Source: Candidatus Synechococcus calcipolaris G9
GTDB taxonomy: Bacteria > Cyanobacteriota > Cyanobacteriia > Thermosynechococcales > Thermosynechococcaceae
Reading direction: 5' to 3'
Assembly (NCBI RefSeq): GCF_029582805.1
Contig: NZ_JAKKUT010000002.1
Span: 1,264,001-1,328,000, forward strand
Length of the DNA stretch: 64,000 nt
Shown here: positions 1 to 8,423 of the stretch, one piece after another
Layout: each line of letters starts with the position of its first letter
Position numbering within the stretch: the first letter of the stretch is position 1
Made by a program: the position numbers and the translations under genes
The notes under the pieces: model-generated
Seen by the model: the letters and a program-made list of their open reading frames with translations, nothing else
Told to the model about the DNA's origin: nothing
The model's database searches: none

Positions 1-1158
1 CAACAACCCACCCAACCTGCCACCCTGATTACCTTGCCCCAATGTGCCTATACGGTATTTTCCGATGAATCCTTAACTATTCGTGGCCAGGTTCTAGTTC
101 CGGGAACGGTTGTGATTCGCCTGCGGAATCCCCTTACCCGCGAAGTGATTCTTGAAGATTCTATTGAACCAGTGGGAGTAGCTCCCAACCTAGAGTTTGC
201 CTATGAAATGCCCCAATTAACCCATATCTCTGTGGTGGTTGGTGAAGCACGGGTGATCCCAACAACGGAACTGGGGCGATCGGAAATTCGCCAATCTCAA
301 GCTTTTATGGTGACGATCTTAGCGGCCCCTGATTTACCCCTTGCGTCCACCGCCCCGAAACCGAAGGATGAGTCTAAATCGACTATACCGGTGAAGCCAC
401 TCCAATCCTCTCCAGTGATTCAAACCCCGGTTTCCCCTGCCCAACCTTTACCCTTGCATCCTCCGAAACCCCCTCGATCGCCCCTGGATCAGCCCTTAGT
501 GAAACCCTTAGCCAGCCCGCCTCTCCTGCCCCGTCGCCGTAGTCCCGAACTGCCGGTATTGGCTCCCGTGCAATTGACTCCGTCACCATCTCCAGGGATC
601 ACCTTACCGCCTCGATTAGGAGCCATCTCGGAGTCAAAGAGACAACGGCGGGTGAGTTTACCAACATTTTGCCAACCGCTTTCAGTTGTGGATGTGCCCG
701 TTACACCTCCTCCCTTTTCATCCGCTGGCAGCCAGGAGCGGTTTTGGTCAAATTTACAACGATTAGCCCAGGTGGAGGCTTCCCAGGTTGGTTATCAGAA
801 TGAAGATGGGCCAATTGCAGAGGATTTTCCACTCCTGCCCCCCATTCTCACATTGCCCGAAGCAGATATGGTTGCCAATGAATCGATGGAGATTCGCGTC
901 AAACTTAGCCAGAGTAAGGAACGAGTTTGTGTAAAGTTGTGGGTTACAAATGCAGAAACAGGGGATTTAATTGCTGGGCCCCGCTGGCTGGTGGATTTTG
1001 ATTTCCAGGATAACCATAGTGAACGGGAAACAATCGTAAGGATTGATATTCCTAGTGATGCCCAAGCCTTGGCTATCATGGCGATCGCCGTGAATCAAGA
1101 TACCTGCCAAGAAAGTCCTACGGTAGCTCTGCGACGTTCAGTGATTAAGGGAAGGTGA
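1..1158 (+). CDS. Hypothetical proline-rich protein, 5' end outside the window
   Basis: The reading frame is open from base 1, so the true start lies upstream. The nearest in-window start is a TTG at 34. I do not recognise the family. Two beta-rich stretches of about 90-110 residues (roughly residues 5-95 and 265-370 counted from the TTG) flank a low-complexity middle rich in Pro, Ser and Leu that looks like a disordered linker. There are no membrane segments, and no signal peptide is visible in the part present. Both ends mention charged beta-strand patterns such as 'EIRVKLSQSKERVCVKLWV', which resemble Ig-like or carbohydrate-binding folds, but this is only an impression. Codon use and a HIP1-like GCGATCGCC near the 3' end match the core genome. 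Confidence 0.7.
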   Translation, partial: QQPTQPATLITLPQCAYTVFSDESLTIRGQVLVPGTVVIRLRNPLTREVILEDSIEPVGVAPNLEFAYEMPQLTHISVVVGEARVIPTTELGRSEIRQSQAFMVTILAAPDLPLASTAPKPKDESKSTIPVKPLQSSPVIQTPVSPAQPLPLHPPKPPRSPLDQPLVKPLASPPLLPRRRSPELPVLAPVQLTPSPSPGITLPPRLGAISESKRQRRVSLPTFCQPLSVVDVPVTPPPFSSAGSQERFWSNLQRLAQVEASQVGYQNEDGPIAEDFPLLPPILTLPEADMVANESMEIRVKLSQSKERVCVKLWVTNAETGDLIAGPRWLVDFDFQDNHSERETIVRIDIPSDAQALAIMAIAVNQDTCQESPTVALRRSVIKGR

Positions 1159-1212
1159 TTCGGGGGAAATGATAGATTTACCCAAACTTAGGTTAAAGAT
1201 GATTTTCATGAA

Positions 1213-1590
1213 TTATCCCAACCGTTGATCAAAGAATGACAGCTTAATGAGATAGGCGATAATCGCACCAGTGAGGGTAACAATAAATCCCCAAAGGCGC
1301 GAATCAACGGTCTTTTGGCGATCTTGAAGGTCAATGACTTTGTCATCTACTGCTTTGATTTGACCCGACAGCTTATCGTCTACGGCTTTGATTTCAGCCC
1401 GCACCGTGTTGATCTCTCCAGATAGTCGCTCCTCTAGCGTGTTGAACTTTTCGCTAGTCTCAGCTTGGCTGACCTTCACCTCTATGGTTAAGTCGTGTAT
1501 CTGTGTCTGCATAGCCCTGATGTCAGTCTGCATGGACTTGACTGCATCTAATACTTGCCCTATCTCTGACCTAGTGGCTGGCTCACTCAT
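1213..1590 (-). CDS. Small coiled-coil protein with C-terminal membrane anchor
   Basis: This 125-aa protein has a long amphipathic helix region (about residues 10-95) with repeated 'IKAVDDKLSGQ' type heptads. One hydrophobic segment follows near residues 100-118 (LWGFIVTLTGAIIAYLI), so it is probably tail-anchored with the coiled coil in the cytoplasm. The N-terminus 'SEIGQVLDAVKSMQTDI' closely matches the protein at 54078-54404 in this window, so the two are paralogues. The family is common in cyanobacteria without a known function. It is transcribed away from the CRISPR array, and its start codon lies 58 bases from the first repeat. The ATG at 1590 gives a complete family-like N-terminus. 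Confidence 0.75.
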   Translation of the reverse strand: MSEPATRSEIGQVLDAVKSMQTDIRAMQTQIHDLTIEVKVSQAETSEKFNTLEERLSGEINTVRAEIKAVDDKLSGQIKAVDDKVIDLQDRQKTVDSRLWGFIVTLTGAIIAYLIKLSFFDQRLG

Positions 1591-1647
1591 GGCTTATTCA
1601 CTCTCGCTACTTTGACAGTAGCACTCCCAAGGATGCGATCGCCCAAG

Positions 1648-2851
1648 GTTTCCATTAGTTCGACTTCTTGGGATAGAAGCCATTCTAAAAAGTGGATTCA
1701 ACCTAAACCATTGGCAAAGCCGTTTCCATTAGTTCGACTTCTTGGGATAGAAGCCATGTATATGCTACTCACACTAACTTGCTTTTTTATTCGTTTCCAT
1801 TAGTTCGACTTCTTGGGATAGAAGCCATCAGATACTGCATGGCATGACAGCTAAGATCAACGTGTTTCCATTAGTTCGACTTCTTGGGATAGAAGCCATG
1901 TATATGCTACTCACACTAACTTGCTTTTTTATTCGTTTCCATTAGTTCGACTTCTTGGGATAGAAGCCATCAGATACTGCATGGCATGACAGCTAAGATC
2001 AACGTGTTTCCATTAGTTCGACTTCTTGGGATAGAAGCCATGTATATGCTACTCACACTAACTTGCTTTTTTATTCGTTTCCATTAGTTCGACTTCTTGG
2101 GATAGAAGCCATCCTACGGATTACAATACGGCTCTATAGAGGTGTTCCAGTTTCCATTAGTTCGACTTCTTGGGATAGAAGCCATATATCTCCAGCGCCT
2201 CCACGCCCATCGGGAAGCAACTGTTTCCATTAGTTCAACTTCTTGGGATAGAAGCCATAGGCTGAATGGGCTATCGATATTTTTGAAGTAAAAAGTTTCC
2301 ATTAGTTCAACTTCTTGGGATAGAAGCCATCTAAAACCTTTACGGCAAAAGTCTCCGCAGTAACCTGTTTCCATTAGTTCAACTTCTTGGGATAGAAGCC
2401 ATGAGGATAAAAAAATGAACCAATTTCCCGCAAAATTGTTTCCATTAGTTCGACTTCTTGGGATAGAAGCCATTTCAAGCATTTTGTTTTTTTTTCAAGG
2501 TAGATCGCCCGTGGTTTCCATTAGTTCGACTTCTTGGGATAGAAGCCATTTCCACAAAAGGCAAAGTATTCGGACGGAACCGCCTAAGTTTCCATTAGTT
2601 CGACTTCTTGGGATAGAAGCCATTTTCCGCTATTGTGGCGGATTGGGCCGTGGAAGGGGCGAGTTTCCATTAGTTCGACTTCTTGGGATAGAAGCCATTC
2701 GAGCGTTCCATTGCCCTGCCCCCTGCGGAGCCGCCGAGGTTTCCATTAGTTCGACTTCTTGGGATAGAAGCCATTGAAATCAAGTCGTCCAAAAGGACGA
2801 CTTCAGTAAACACAAGTTTCCATTAGTTCGACTTCTTGGGATAGAAGCCAT
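1648..2851 (-). CRISPR. CRISPR array, 17 repeats and 16 spacers, type III-B associated
   Basis: Seventeen 36-nt repeats start at 1648, 1722, 1793, 1864, 1935, 2006, 2077, 2150, 2223, 2295, 2367, 2438, 2514, 2588, 2663, 2739 and 2816. Spacers are 35-41 nt. On the plus strand the repeat begins GTTTCCATTAG and ends TAGAAGCCAT. The minus strand therefore ends ATGGAAAC, like the GAAAC 3' ends of many repeats whose last 8 nt form the crRNA tag, so I read the array as transcribed leftwards with its leader at 2852-3068. Repeats 9, 10 and 11 (2223, 2295, 2367) carry one change (TTCGAC to TTCAAC); all the others are identical. In the RNA, a 7-bp stem (GGCUUCU with AGAAGUC, one G-U pair) closes a 6-nt loop and leaves 14 unpaired 3' nucleotides. 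Confidence 0.97.
1722..2112 (-). repeat. Tandemly duplicated repeat-spacer units (A-B-A-B-A)
   Basis: Spacers at 1758-1792, 1900-1934 and 2042-2076 are identical (call them A, 35 nt, starting GTATATGCTACTC). Spacers at 1829-1863 and 1971-2005 are identical (B, 35 nt, starting CAGATACTGCATGG). The block is therefore an exact tandem duplication with a 142-nt period. It lies at the end far from the proposed leader, that is, among the oldest spacers. Recombination or slippage between repeats explains it better than independent capture, because the two-spacer order is kept. Confidence 0.95.
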
Positions 2852-3068
2852 AGCTATGTATATTAGCATAACTCTGGCCTGGGTTTGAGCCACCCATTTC
2901 GAGGGGGTCAGCGGACACCCCTGGGCAAAGTTTTTTTATCATAAAAATAAAAACCTGGAACCCAGACCAGCAAAGGATTCGGCCCCCTTTACCCAATAAT
3001 GCGGGTTTCCAGCCACAGCGGCAGGGATCCGAATCGAAAACCAACCAAATATAACCAAAGATTAAGAG
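2852..3068 (-). promoter_or_regulatory. Probable CRISPR leader
   Basis: This non-coding stretch separates the array from the cas1 promoter. Read on the minus strand it runs into the first (newest) repeat. It has a T/A-rich tract (plus strand 2930-2953) and a G/C palindrome near 2900-2920 (GGGGT, an 8-nt loop, ACCCC), followed by an AT-rich junction next to the repeat. The orientation is inferred from the repeat 3' end and from this composition. I did not find a convincing -35/-10 pair for the array itself. Confidence 0.6.
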
Positions 3069-3097
3069 TTGTCAGCAATAAAATATGTATATATACT
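3069..3097 (+). promoter_or_regulatory. Candidate sigma-70-type promoter for cas1
   Basis: TTGTCA at 3069-3074 and TATACT at 3092-3097 are separated by exactly 17 nt, each five of six matches to the TTGACA/TATAAT consensus. Transcription would begin near 3104, giving a 5' leader of about 40 nt before the cas1 ATG at 3144. No other gene start on this strand lies closer. Confidence 0.55.
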
Positions 3098-3143
3098 AAT
3101 GATATAGTTCAAACGCGCTCAAGCTGCACAGCAGTATTTTCCT

Positions 3144-3935
3144 ATGACAACAACCCTCTATCTTAATCGCCAAGGCTGCTCCGTAAGCCTCAAGCAAGAA
3201 AAAATCATCGTCAAATACAAAGGCGATATCTGCCAAGAGTGCCAACTCCAATTGATTGATCTCATTTTAGTCTTTGGTTCTGTCCAACTCACCACCCAAG
3301 TCATTCGTGCCTGCCTAAAACGAGGGGTAACGATCTCTTACCTTTCCCAATCTGGCTACTGCTATGGCCGCCTTTTACCCATCAGCAAACGAAAAAACTC
3401 CCTGCAAACCTATCAAAATCGCCTCACCGACACACAAAAATTAACCGTTGCCCGCCAACTGATTCATGCCAAACTGCACAATAGCCGCGTCATCCTGATG
3501 CGCCAATACCGCCGCCGTCCCCAGCCCACGATTCAAAACGCCATTGATCACTTGCACCTTGCCACCCAACGGAGCTTAAACGCTCAAGACCTTTCAGAAC
3601 TGACTGGCATTGAAGGTGCCGCGGCCCATCGCTACTTTGAAGCCCTTGGGGCCTGTTTCCAGCACCCAGACCTGACCTTTGGCGGCCGCAGTCGCCGACC
3701 CCCAGGTAACGAAATAAATGCCCTACTGAGTTTTGGCTATCAAATACTCTGGAATCATTTGTTTGGCCTCCTCGATACCTGTGGCTTTGATGCCCATCAG
3801 GGTTGTCTACACCAAAATCACCATGGCCATCCTGCCCTAGTCTCAGATATTCTTGAACCCTTTCGCGCCCCCATCATTAAGAAGACCATCTGCGAATTTA
3901 TCCCCTCACTCGCCATACCGAACCCCATATTCTGA
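3144..3935 (+). CDS. cas1: CRISPR-associated integrase Cas1, C-terminally truncated (probable pseudogene)
   Basis: Cas1 is the integrase that, with Cas2, inserts new spacers. The N-terminal beta domain and most of the helical catalytic domain are present. Metal ligands are visible at E157 (GIEGAAAHRYF), H223 (CLHQ) and D235/E238 (SDILEPFR), together with the usual 'NALLSFGYQIL' helix. The protein stops at 263 aa, about 60-80 residues short of usual Cas1 length. Past the stop, the other two frames (to about 3990) still spell pieces like the normal C-terminus: 'GERVYLHKS' in one, 'TKAMPKF' in another. I infer a frameshift plus decay. No cas2 follows; the next gene is cas10 at 4093. The 263-aa product could still be made, but efficient spacer acquisition from this locus is doubtful. 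Confidence 0.85.
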   Translation: MTTTLYLNRQGCSVSLKQEKIIVKYKGDICQECQLQLIDLILVFGSVQLTTQVIRACLKRGVTISYLSQSGYCYGRLLPISKRKNSLQTYQNRLTDTQKLTVARQLIHAKLHNSRVILMRQYRRRPQPTIQNAIDHLHLATQRSLNAQDLSELTGIEGAAAHRYFEALGACFQHPDLTFGGRSRRPPGNEINALLSFGYQILWNHLFGLLDTCGFDAHQGCLHQNHHGHPALVSDILEPFRAPIIKKTICEFIPSLAIPNPIF

Positions 3936-4092
3936 TTTGGGGAACGGGTCTACCTTCACAAAAGCCATGCCAAAGTTTGATTATTAAGAAAAAAACCATT
4001 TAATAATTCTTTATAAAATTGATGACAATATAAAAATATTGTAAAGAACATGAACTAACTCCTGTCTGGCGTTTAAGCTGTCGAAAACCTAA

Positions 4093-7000
4093 GTGAATAC
4101 CCTCACGCCCGTTATGTACTATCGCCGCAAGCTCTTTGCCCTTTTCCATGATCCCTTGCTCAAGGCTCTATTTAGGGATAAGTCTGAAAAAGGTTCATGG
4201 CGACAGTTGACGTGCCTATCTGAGGTTGCCTCAGAGCTAGAGACATGGTGGAGCAATCATGAAGGGGGAGGTGTCCTTGCGGATCATATTTCCTCCGCGT
4301 CCGATCGCCTCAGTTTTCGTCGGGATATGCAGGTCGATGCCACAGTTGAGCAGGCAATGACCACCATTGAAGTCTGTCACCCGATTACCGGAGCAAAGCA
4401 AACGCTTGATTTTGGTGATACCTACACAGATGATCGCCTCATCGAGATTGATAACCGTACCCTTTGGATTAAGATCAAAGACCTGAAAGGGGAAGAGGGG
4501 GCCAAAAAAGCCTTTTGGTGGGTGTGGCGATTTTATGGAGATGCCATTGCCAGTGATCAGGGAATAGATAAACGCGATGTCCTGCTATTGCCGGCGGAGA
4601 CGCGATTACCAGATTGTCCGGTGATGTTCCACAATGCAATTACCGCTGCCTTGACGGGGGCAATGTTTCCCACTGATGTGGAGAATAATGCTGCTGTGGG
4701 CCATCCCTGGCTGCTGATGTTTTCCTTCTCGCCAGTACAGGAGTTTATTAAAGCCTCCCGCAAATTTCTAGACTTTTGGGCAGGTTCCTATCTGCTCCAT
4801 TATCTCAGTGCGCGACTGTGTTGGTATCTTGCGGAAAAGTATGGCCCTGATGCGGTTATTTCTCCCAATCTTCATGGGCAGGCAATCATTGATGCTTTTT
4901 TAATTCAAAAATATTCTGATCCCGATTCTGGCTTTGGTGAATATTTTGATCATTTGAACTTGCCAAATCCCCTGAAACAGTTTGACAACGAGGAATCTAC
5001 CAGTTTAAGTACGGCGGGTTTTCCCAATGTGATTTCAGCCTTAATTCCGGCGGGCGATCGCACCACCCTGGGCCCAGAACTGGAGCAGTTTTTACAGACA
5101 GAATGGCGGGAGATCGGGGACAAGGTACGGGATAGCATTAAGGAAACCGTCCAGGGGATCTATGGCGATCCCAAAAGAGTCAATGAGATTCAAGACTGGA
5201 TTGATCAAGCCTTTCCTGACGGTATGTGGGATGCCCTCAAAGATGAATTTTTAAGCTGGACACAGGGGGGACGTTGGGAATGGAATCGGCTCTGGCAGAC
5301 CCAACTGGATCACTCCTGGGAAACCTATTGGATTGCCCTGCCCCTAGGAGTACCGGATCAATCTCTAGCTAAAAAACGGTCAACATCAGATTATGGCGAC
5401 TGGAAAGCTGCCCAGGATACCCTCGCCCAAGGGACGAATCACGCCATCCCCATTCCGACGGCGACGGAAGAGCGCATTTACGCCAGGATCAATGTGGGAA
5501 CCTGGTGGCCACTTCTACAACAACGGTTGGGGGAGGGGTTATCTGCGATTAAAAATACTCGTAATTGGCAGATTCCGGTGGCCCCAGGGGAGCGATCGTC
5601 CATATCTGGGCAGTATAGTGTGGTGCATCCCAACTGGCTCTACCGCGATCGCTTTTGTGAGGGGGGTGGGCTGCCGACCAGTTCCTTGCGTTTGTTTTGG
5701 CAGGTGATGGCCGTAGCATTTCCGGGCTTGTTTAATGGCTCAGAGCGGCTCAATGCCCTAGAACTGACGAAACGGATGGCCTGGAAGCATGGGGGTGTGG
5801 CGGAATCCCTGGGAATCATGTCTTTTAAGGAAGATGATTATGAAGGTTTGATTCGATTTCCTAATTTGAGTGCGATCGCCGCTGCCCGGTTTATGAAAAA
5901 CTACCCTGATTTGGTGCAAAGCTATTGGCAAAAATTGAATCAGGCGATCGCTAATCAGTCCGACCTCCAAGGATATAAATCTTTAATGCGATCGCTAACC
6001 CATCGCCCCAATCACATTCGCCAGGTGGATGAGGCTCTAAAAAGCCATGGCAATCAAAATTACAACGGTGTCATGTTTTCTGCAAAATGGTTAGGGGATG
6101 ACCTGGCCCTAGAGGGAGAAGCCCTCAGTCAATTGCGGGGTTGTGTGGATCGGGCCCATCAATCTATTGGCTGGGGCGATCGCTCTCCGGCAGACTGGTG
6201 GGGGATTGTTTTAGCCGATGGCGATAGTATGGGCGACTATGTTCGCGGTAAAAAACTCAAACCCTATGGGGACTATGTACCCCAAAAAATTCTAGAACAG
6301 ATTGATAAAAATGCCGCCCAAACTGGCCCAACCCAAGACCAGTGGCAACGCTGGCAAGCATTGATGAACGCGCCGAAACGGATGGGGCCCGCCACCCACG
6401 GGGGGCTTAACCGCGCCCTCCTAGACTTTTCTAACCGGATTGTGCCCTACTTGGTGGAGCATCGCTTCTGTGGTCGAGTGATCTACAGCGGCGGGGATGA
6501 TGTGATGGCCGTTTTCCCCCTAGAGGATGTTTTGCCCTTTATCCATTCTCTGCGGGCGGCCTGGGCCGGTCAAGGGGATCCGGGGGGTGACTTTACGCCC
6601 ACGGGTGATTATTGGAAACCATCAAGTAAACAGGCAAAAAAAGTTCTTGGCGATCGCCCTCATTTTACGATGGGGGATGGGGCAACCCTGAGTATGGGAA
6701 TTGTTCTAGCCCATAAAAGCGTGCCCTTACCCACTGTCCTAGAAAACCTTTGGCAAGCCGAAAAGGATCGCGCCAAAAAACTCCCTGATAAGGACGGCCT
6801 GTGTTTTCGAGTAATTTATGGTTCAGGGAATACCCTAGAAGCCTTACTCAAAGGAGAGATGCTGGCGGATTGGTGGGACATTCTTGCTCTTTGCTCCTCC
6901 GAGGTTAGCCCGGTTTTCCATCGCCTTGCCAGCGAACTCCCCCGCCATTGTTATTTATCCAAGGATCATCTGATTTCCCAGGCTGTCCAGGCCATTCTCT

Positions 7001-7203
7001 TACGTCGCCAAGTGCCATTGCCCCCTACTTTTGATGATAATTTACGCCGCTGGTGCGATCGCTGGGAATACTGGGCAATCCATCATGAGAACTCTCTGGG
7101 AACTCGCCTTGAGGATTTGATGCATCTGTTTCGCCTCAGTGCCTTTTGGTTAGATCACGGGGAACTAGCTGCCATCCACTCAGAACCAGCGCAGGCTGCC
7201 TAA
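4093..7203 (+). CDS. cmr2: Cas10/Cmr2, large subunit of the type III-B effector
   Basis: This is the signature subunit of the Cmr complex, 1036 aa from a GTG start. The N-terminal HD nuclease motif is H19-D20 in 'ALFHDPLLKAL', the usual Cmr2 context. Palm domain 1 carries D709-G-D711 ('LADGDSMGDYV'). Palm domain 2 carries the cyclase motif G800-G801-D802-D803 ('YSGGDDVMAVFP'), followed by the conserved 'LSMGIVLAHKSVPLP' segment. With both HD and GGDD intact it should cut single-stranded DNA and make cyclic oligoadenylate when target RNA is bound. It opens the cmr operon, and its TAA overlaps the ATG of cmr3 by one base. Several HIP1 octamers inside the gene suggest long residence in cyanobacterial genomes. 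The upstream 157 bases hold only the decayed cas1 tail and AT-rich DNA. Confidence 0.95.
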   Translation: MNTLTPVMYYRRKLFALFHDPLLKALFRDKSEKGSWRQLTCLSEVASELETWWSNHEGGGVLADHISSASDRLSFRRDMQVDATVEQAMTTIEVCHPITGAKQTLDFGDTYTDDRLIEIDNRTLWIKIKDLKGEEGAKKAFWWVWRFYGDAIASDQGIDKRDVLLLPAETRLPDCPVMFHNAITAALTGAMFPTDVENNAAVGHPWLLMFSFSPVQEFIKASRKFLDFWAGSYLLHYLSARLCWYLAEKYGPDAVISPNLHGQAIIDAFLIQKYSDPDSGFGEYFDHLNLPNPLKQFDNEESTSLSTAGFPNVISALIPAGDRTTLGPELEQFLQTEWREIGDKVRDSIKETVQGIYGDPKRVNEIQDWIDQAFPDGMWDALKDEFLSWTQGGRWEWNRLWQTQLDHSWETYWIALPLGVPDQSLAKKRSTSDYGDWKAAQDTLAQGTNHAIPIPTATEERIYARINVGTWWPLLQQRLGEGLSAIKNTRNWQIPVAPGERSSISGQYSVVHPNWLYRDRFCEGGGLPTSSLRLFWQVMAVAFPGLFNGSERLNALELTKRMAWKHGGVAESLGIMSFKEDDYEGLIRFPNLSAIAAARFMKNYPDLVQSYWQKLNQAIANQSDLQGYKSLMRSLTHRPNHIRQVDEALKSHGNQNYNGVMFSAKWLGDDLALEGEALSQLRGCVDRAHQSIGWGDRSPADWWGIVLADGDSMGDYVRGKKLKPYGDYVPQKILEQIDKNAAQTGPTQDQWQRWQALMNAPKRMGPATHGGLNRALLDFSNRIVPYLVEHRFCGRVIYSGGDDVMAVFPLEDVLPFIHSLRAAWAGQGDPGGDFTPTGDYWKPSSKQAKKVLGDRPHFTMGDGATLSMGIVLAHKSVPLPTVLENLWQAEKDRAKKLPDKDGLCFRVIYGSGNTLEALLKGEMLADWWDILALCSSEVSPVFHRLASELPRHCYLSKDHLISQAVQAILLRRQVPLPPTFDDNLRRWCDRWEYWAIHHENSLGTRLEDLMHLFRLSAFWLDHGELAAIHSEPAQAA

Positions 7204-8366
7204 TGACCCATCTCGATGGTTTGCACTGGTATCGTTTAGAACCCCTCGACATTTTGCTTTTTCGGGATGCGCGTCCCTTTAATCCAGGGGATGGATCCTG
7301 GGCTAAAAGCTTATGTCCACCACCGCCGCAAACAGTCTTTCAAGCCCTGCGATCGACCTTGCCTGCTTACCAAACAAAGAACCGAGATTTAACTTTTATC
7401 GGCCCTTTTTTAATGGATGAGACCGATACCGTCTGGGTAACAACCCCCAAAGACCTGATCTGTATTGGCCCAGATCCGGGGAAGGCCAGTGATAAAAAGA
7501 CGGGTGTGAACGATGTCTTAGATCATGATCAATTAAGCCGGGTGAAACGCCTTGATCGGATGGTGCCAGCCCAGGGCGATCGCTGGCAATGGATCCACCA
7601 TCCCCTCCCCGGTTCCTTGCGCCCAATTGTGCCCCCCCAACTCAACCCCAAAGAGAAAGAGGTAATCATGGGTCGGCCGGGGCCCTTAATGAAACTCTCG
7701 GCCCTAGAATCCTACCTAAAGGGGGATCTGTCTAAACTCAGGGCGCAAACGGATTTTCATATATTGCCTTGGGATACCCAAATCTTGCCCCATAATTCCC
7801 TTGCCCAGGGCAGTCGCCAAGTTCTCCCAGAGGGGGGCTATTTTACGGAGGTGGCAACACGGCTAAAACCAGGCTGGGCTTTTTTAGCAGGGATTAGTTG
7901 CCAGATCACAAGCTCCACAACTCGCTTAGGTGGAGAAGGTCATCATGTGCAGATTTCACCCCTGACGGATCAGCCCCTAGAATCTTTACGACAATCTTTG
8001 CAACGGGACCTGGCTCCAACGGGGGGAACCGTTGCCTATGTTTTAACCCCAGGTTTAGCCCAAGCGGAGAGTAATGCCCCCATCTATGGCCTCTATCCCC
8101 AGGACTGGCTCTCGGATTCAATAGGTCTTATTGGGGTCGTGGGCGATCGCCCCCTGTTGATGGGGGGAATTTCAGTGATCAATCGTAAAGGCGGTGAGCG
8201 TGAACCGGCCTATTTACCCCAACGGGCTTTTGTCAGTCCGGGTACGATCTATTGCTTTGAAAAAGCCTATCAGCCCGACGTGAATCGGCTCCTCTCTGGG
8301 GTTAATGCTGTTACGAAGAAAACATTGGAGGCCCTACATTATGGTCAACTGCTTTGGGGTAGGTAA
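7203..8366 (+). CDS. cmr3: Cmr3, RAMP subunit of the type III-B effector
   Basis: This is a 387-aa protein with the Cmr3-type opening 'WYRLEPLDILLFRDARPF', which belongs to the RAMP fold that binds the 5' tag of the crRNA next to Cas10. The ATG at 7203 overlaps the cas10 stop (TAATG), typical of translational coupling; the in-frame ATG at 7146 lies inside cas10 and is not preferred. A Gly-rich segment 'TRLGGEGHHVQI' near residue 240 matches the RAMP G-rich loop. The length fits the family. The gene ends 57 bases before cmr4. Confidence 0.93.
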   Translation: MTHLDGLHWYRLEPLDILLFRDARPFNPGDGSWAKSLCPPPPQTVFQALRSTLPAYQTKNRDLTFIGPFLMDETDTVWVTTPKDLICIGPDPGKASDKKTGVNDVLDHDQLSRVKRLDRMVPAQGDRWQWIHHPLPGSLRPIVPPQLNPKEKEVIMGRPGPLMKLSALESYLKGDLSKLRAQTDFHILPWDTQILPHNSLAQGSRQVLPEGGYFTEVATRLKPGWAFLAGISCQITSSTTRLGGEGHHVQISPLTDQPLESLRQSLQRDLAPTGGTVAYVLTPGLAQAESNAPIYGLYPQDWLSDSIGLIGVVGDRPLLMGGISVINRKGGEREPAYLPQRAFVSPGTIYCFEKAYQPDVNRLLSGVNAVTKKTLEALHYGQLLWGR

Positions 8367-8423
8367 GGGTGATTTAGAAAAACTCGTAGAACAGTATCAA
8401 TTATTTAGGGCAGTATTAATTCA

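Noticed and set aside
2114-2777. Reading frames of about 120 aa on both strands across the CRISPR array
   Set aside because: Their translations repeat every 71-77 bases with the CRISPR repeat ('FPLVRLLGIEA' and similar), so they are products of the repeat, not genes.
1648-2851. Self-targeting spacers against genes in the window
   Set aside because: I saw no spacer-length match by eye; only a sequence search could exclude it.
3144-3935. Reverse transcriptase fused to cas1, as in some type III-B loci
   Set aside because: The protein starts directly with the Cas1 beta domain and there is no YxDD-like motif upstream.
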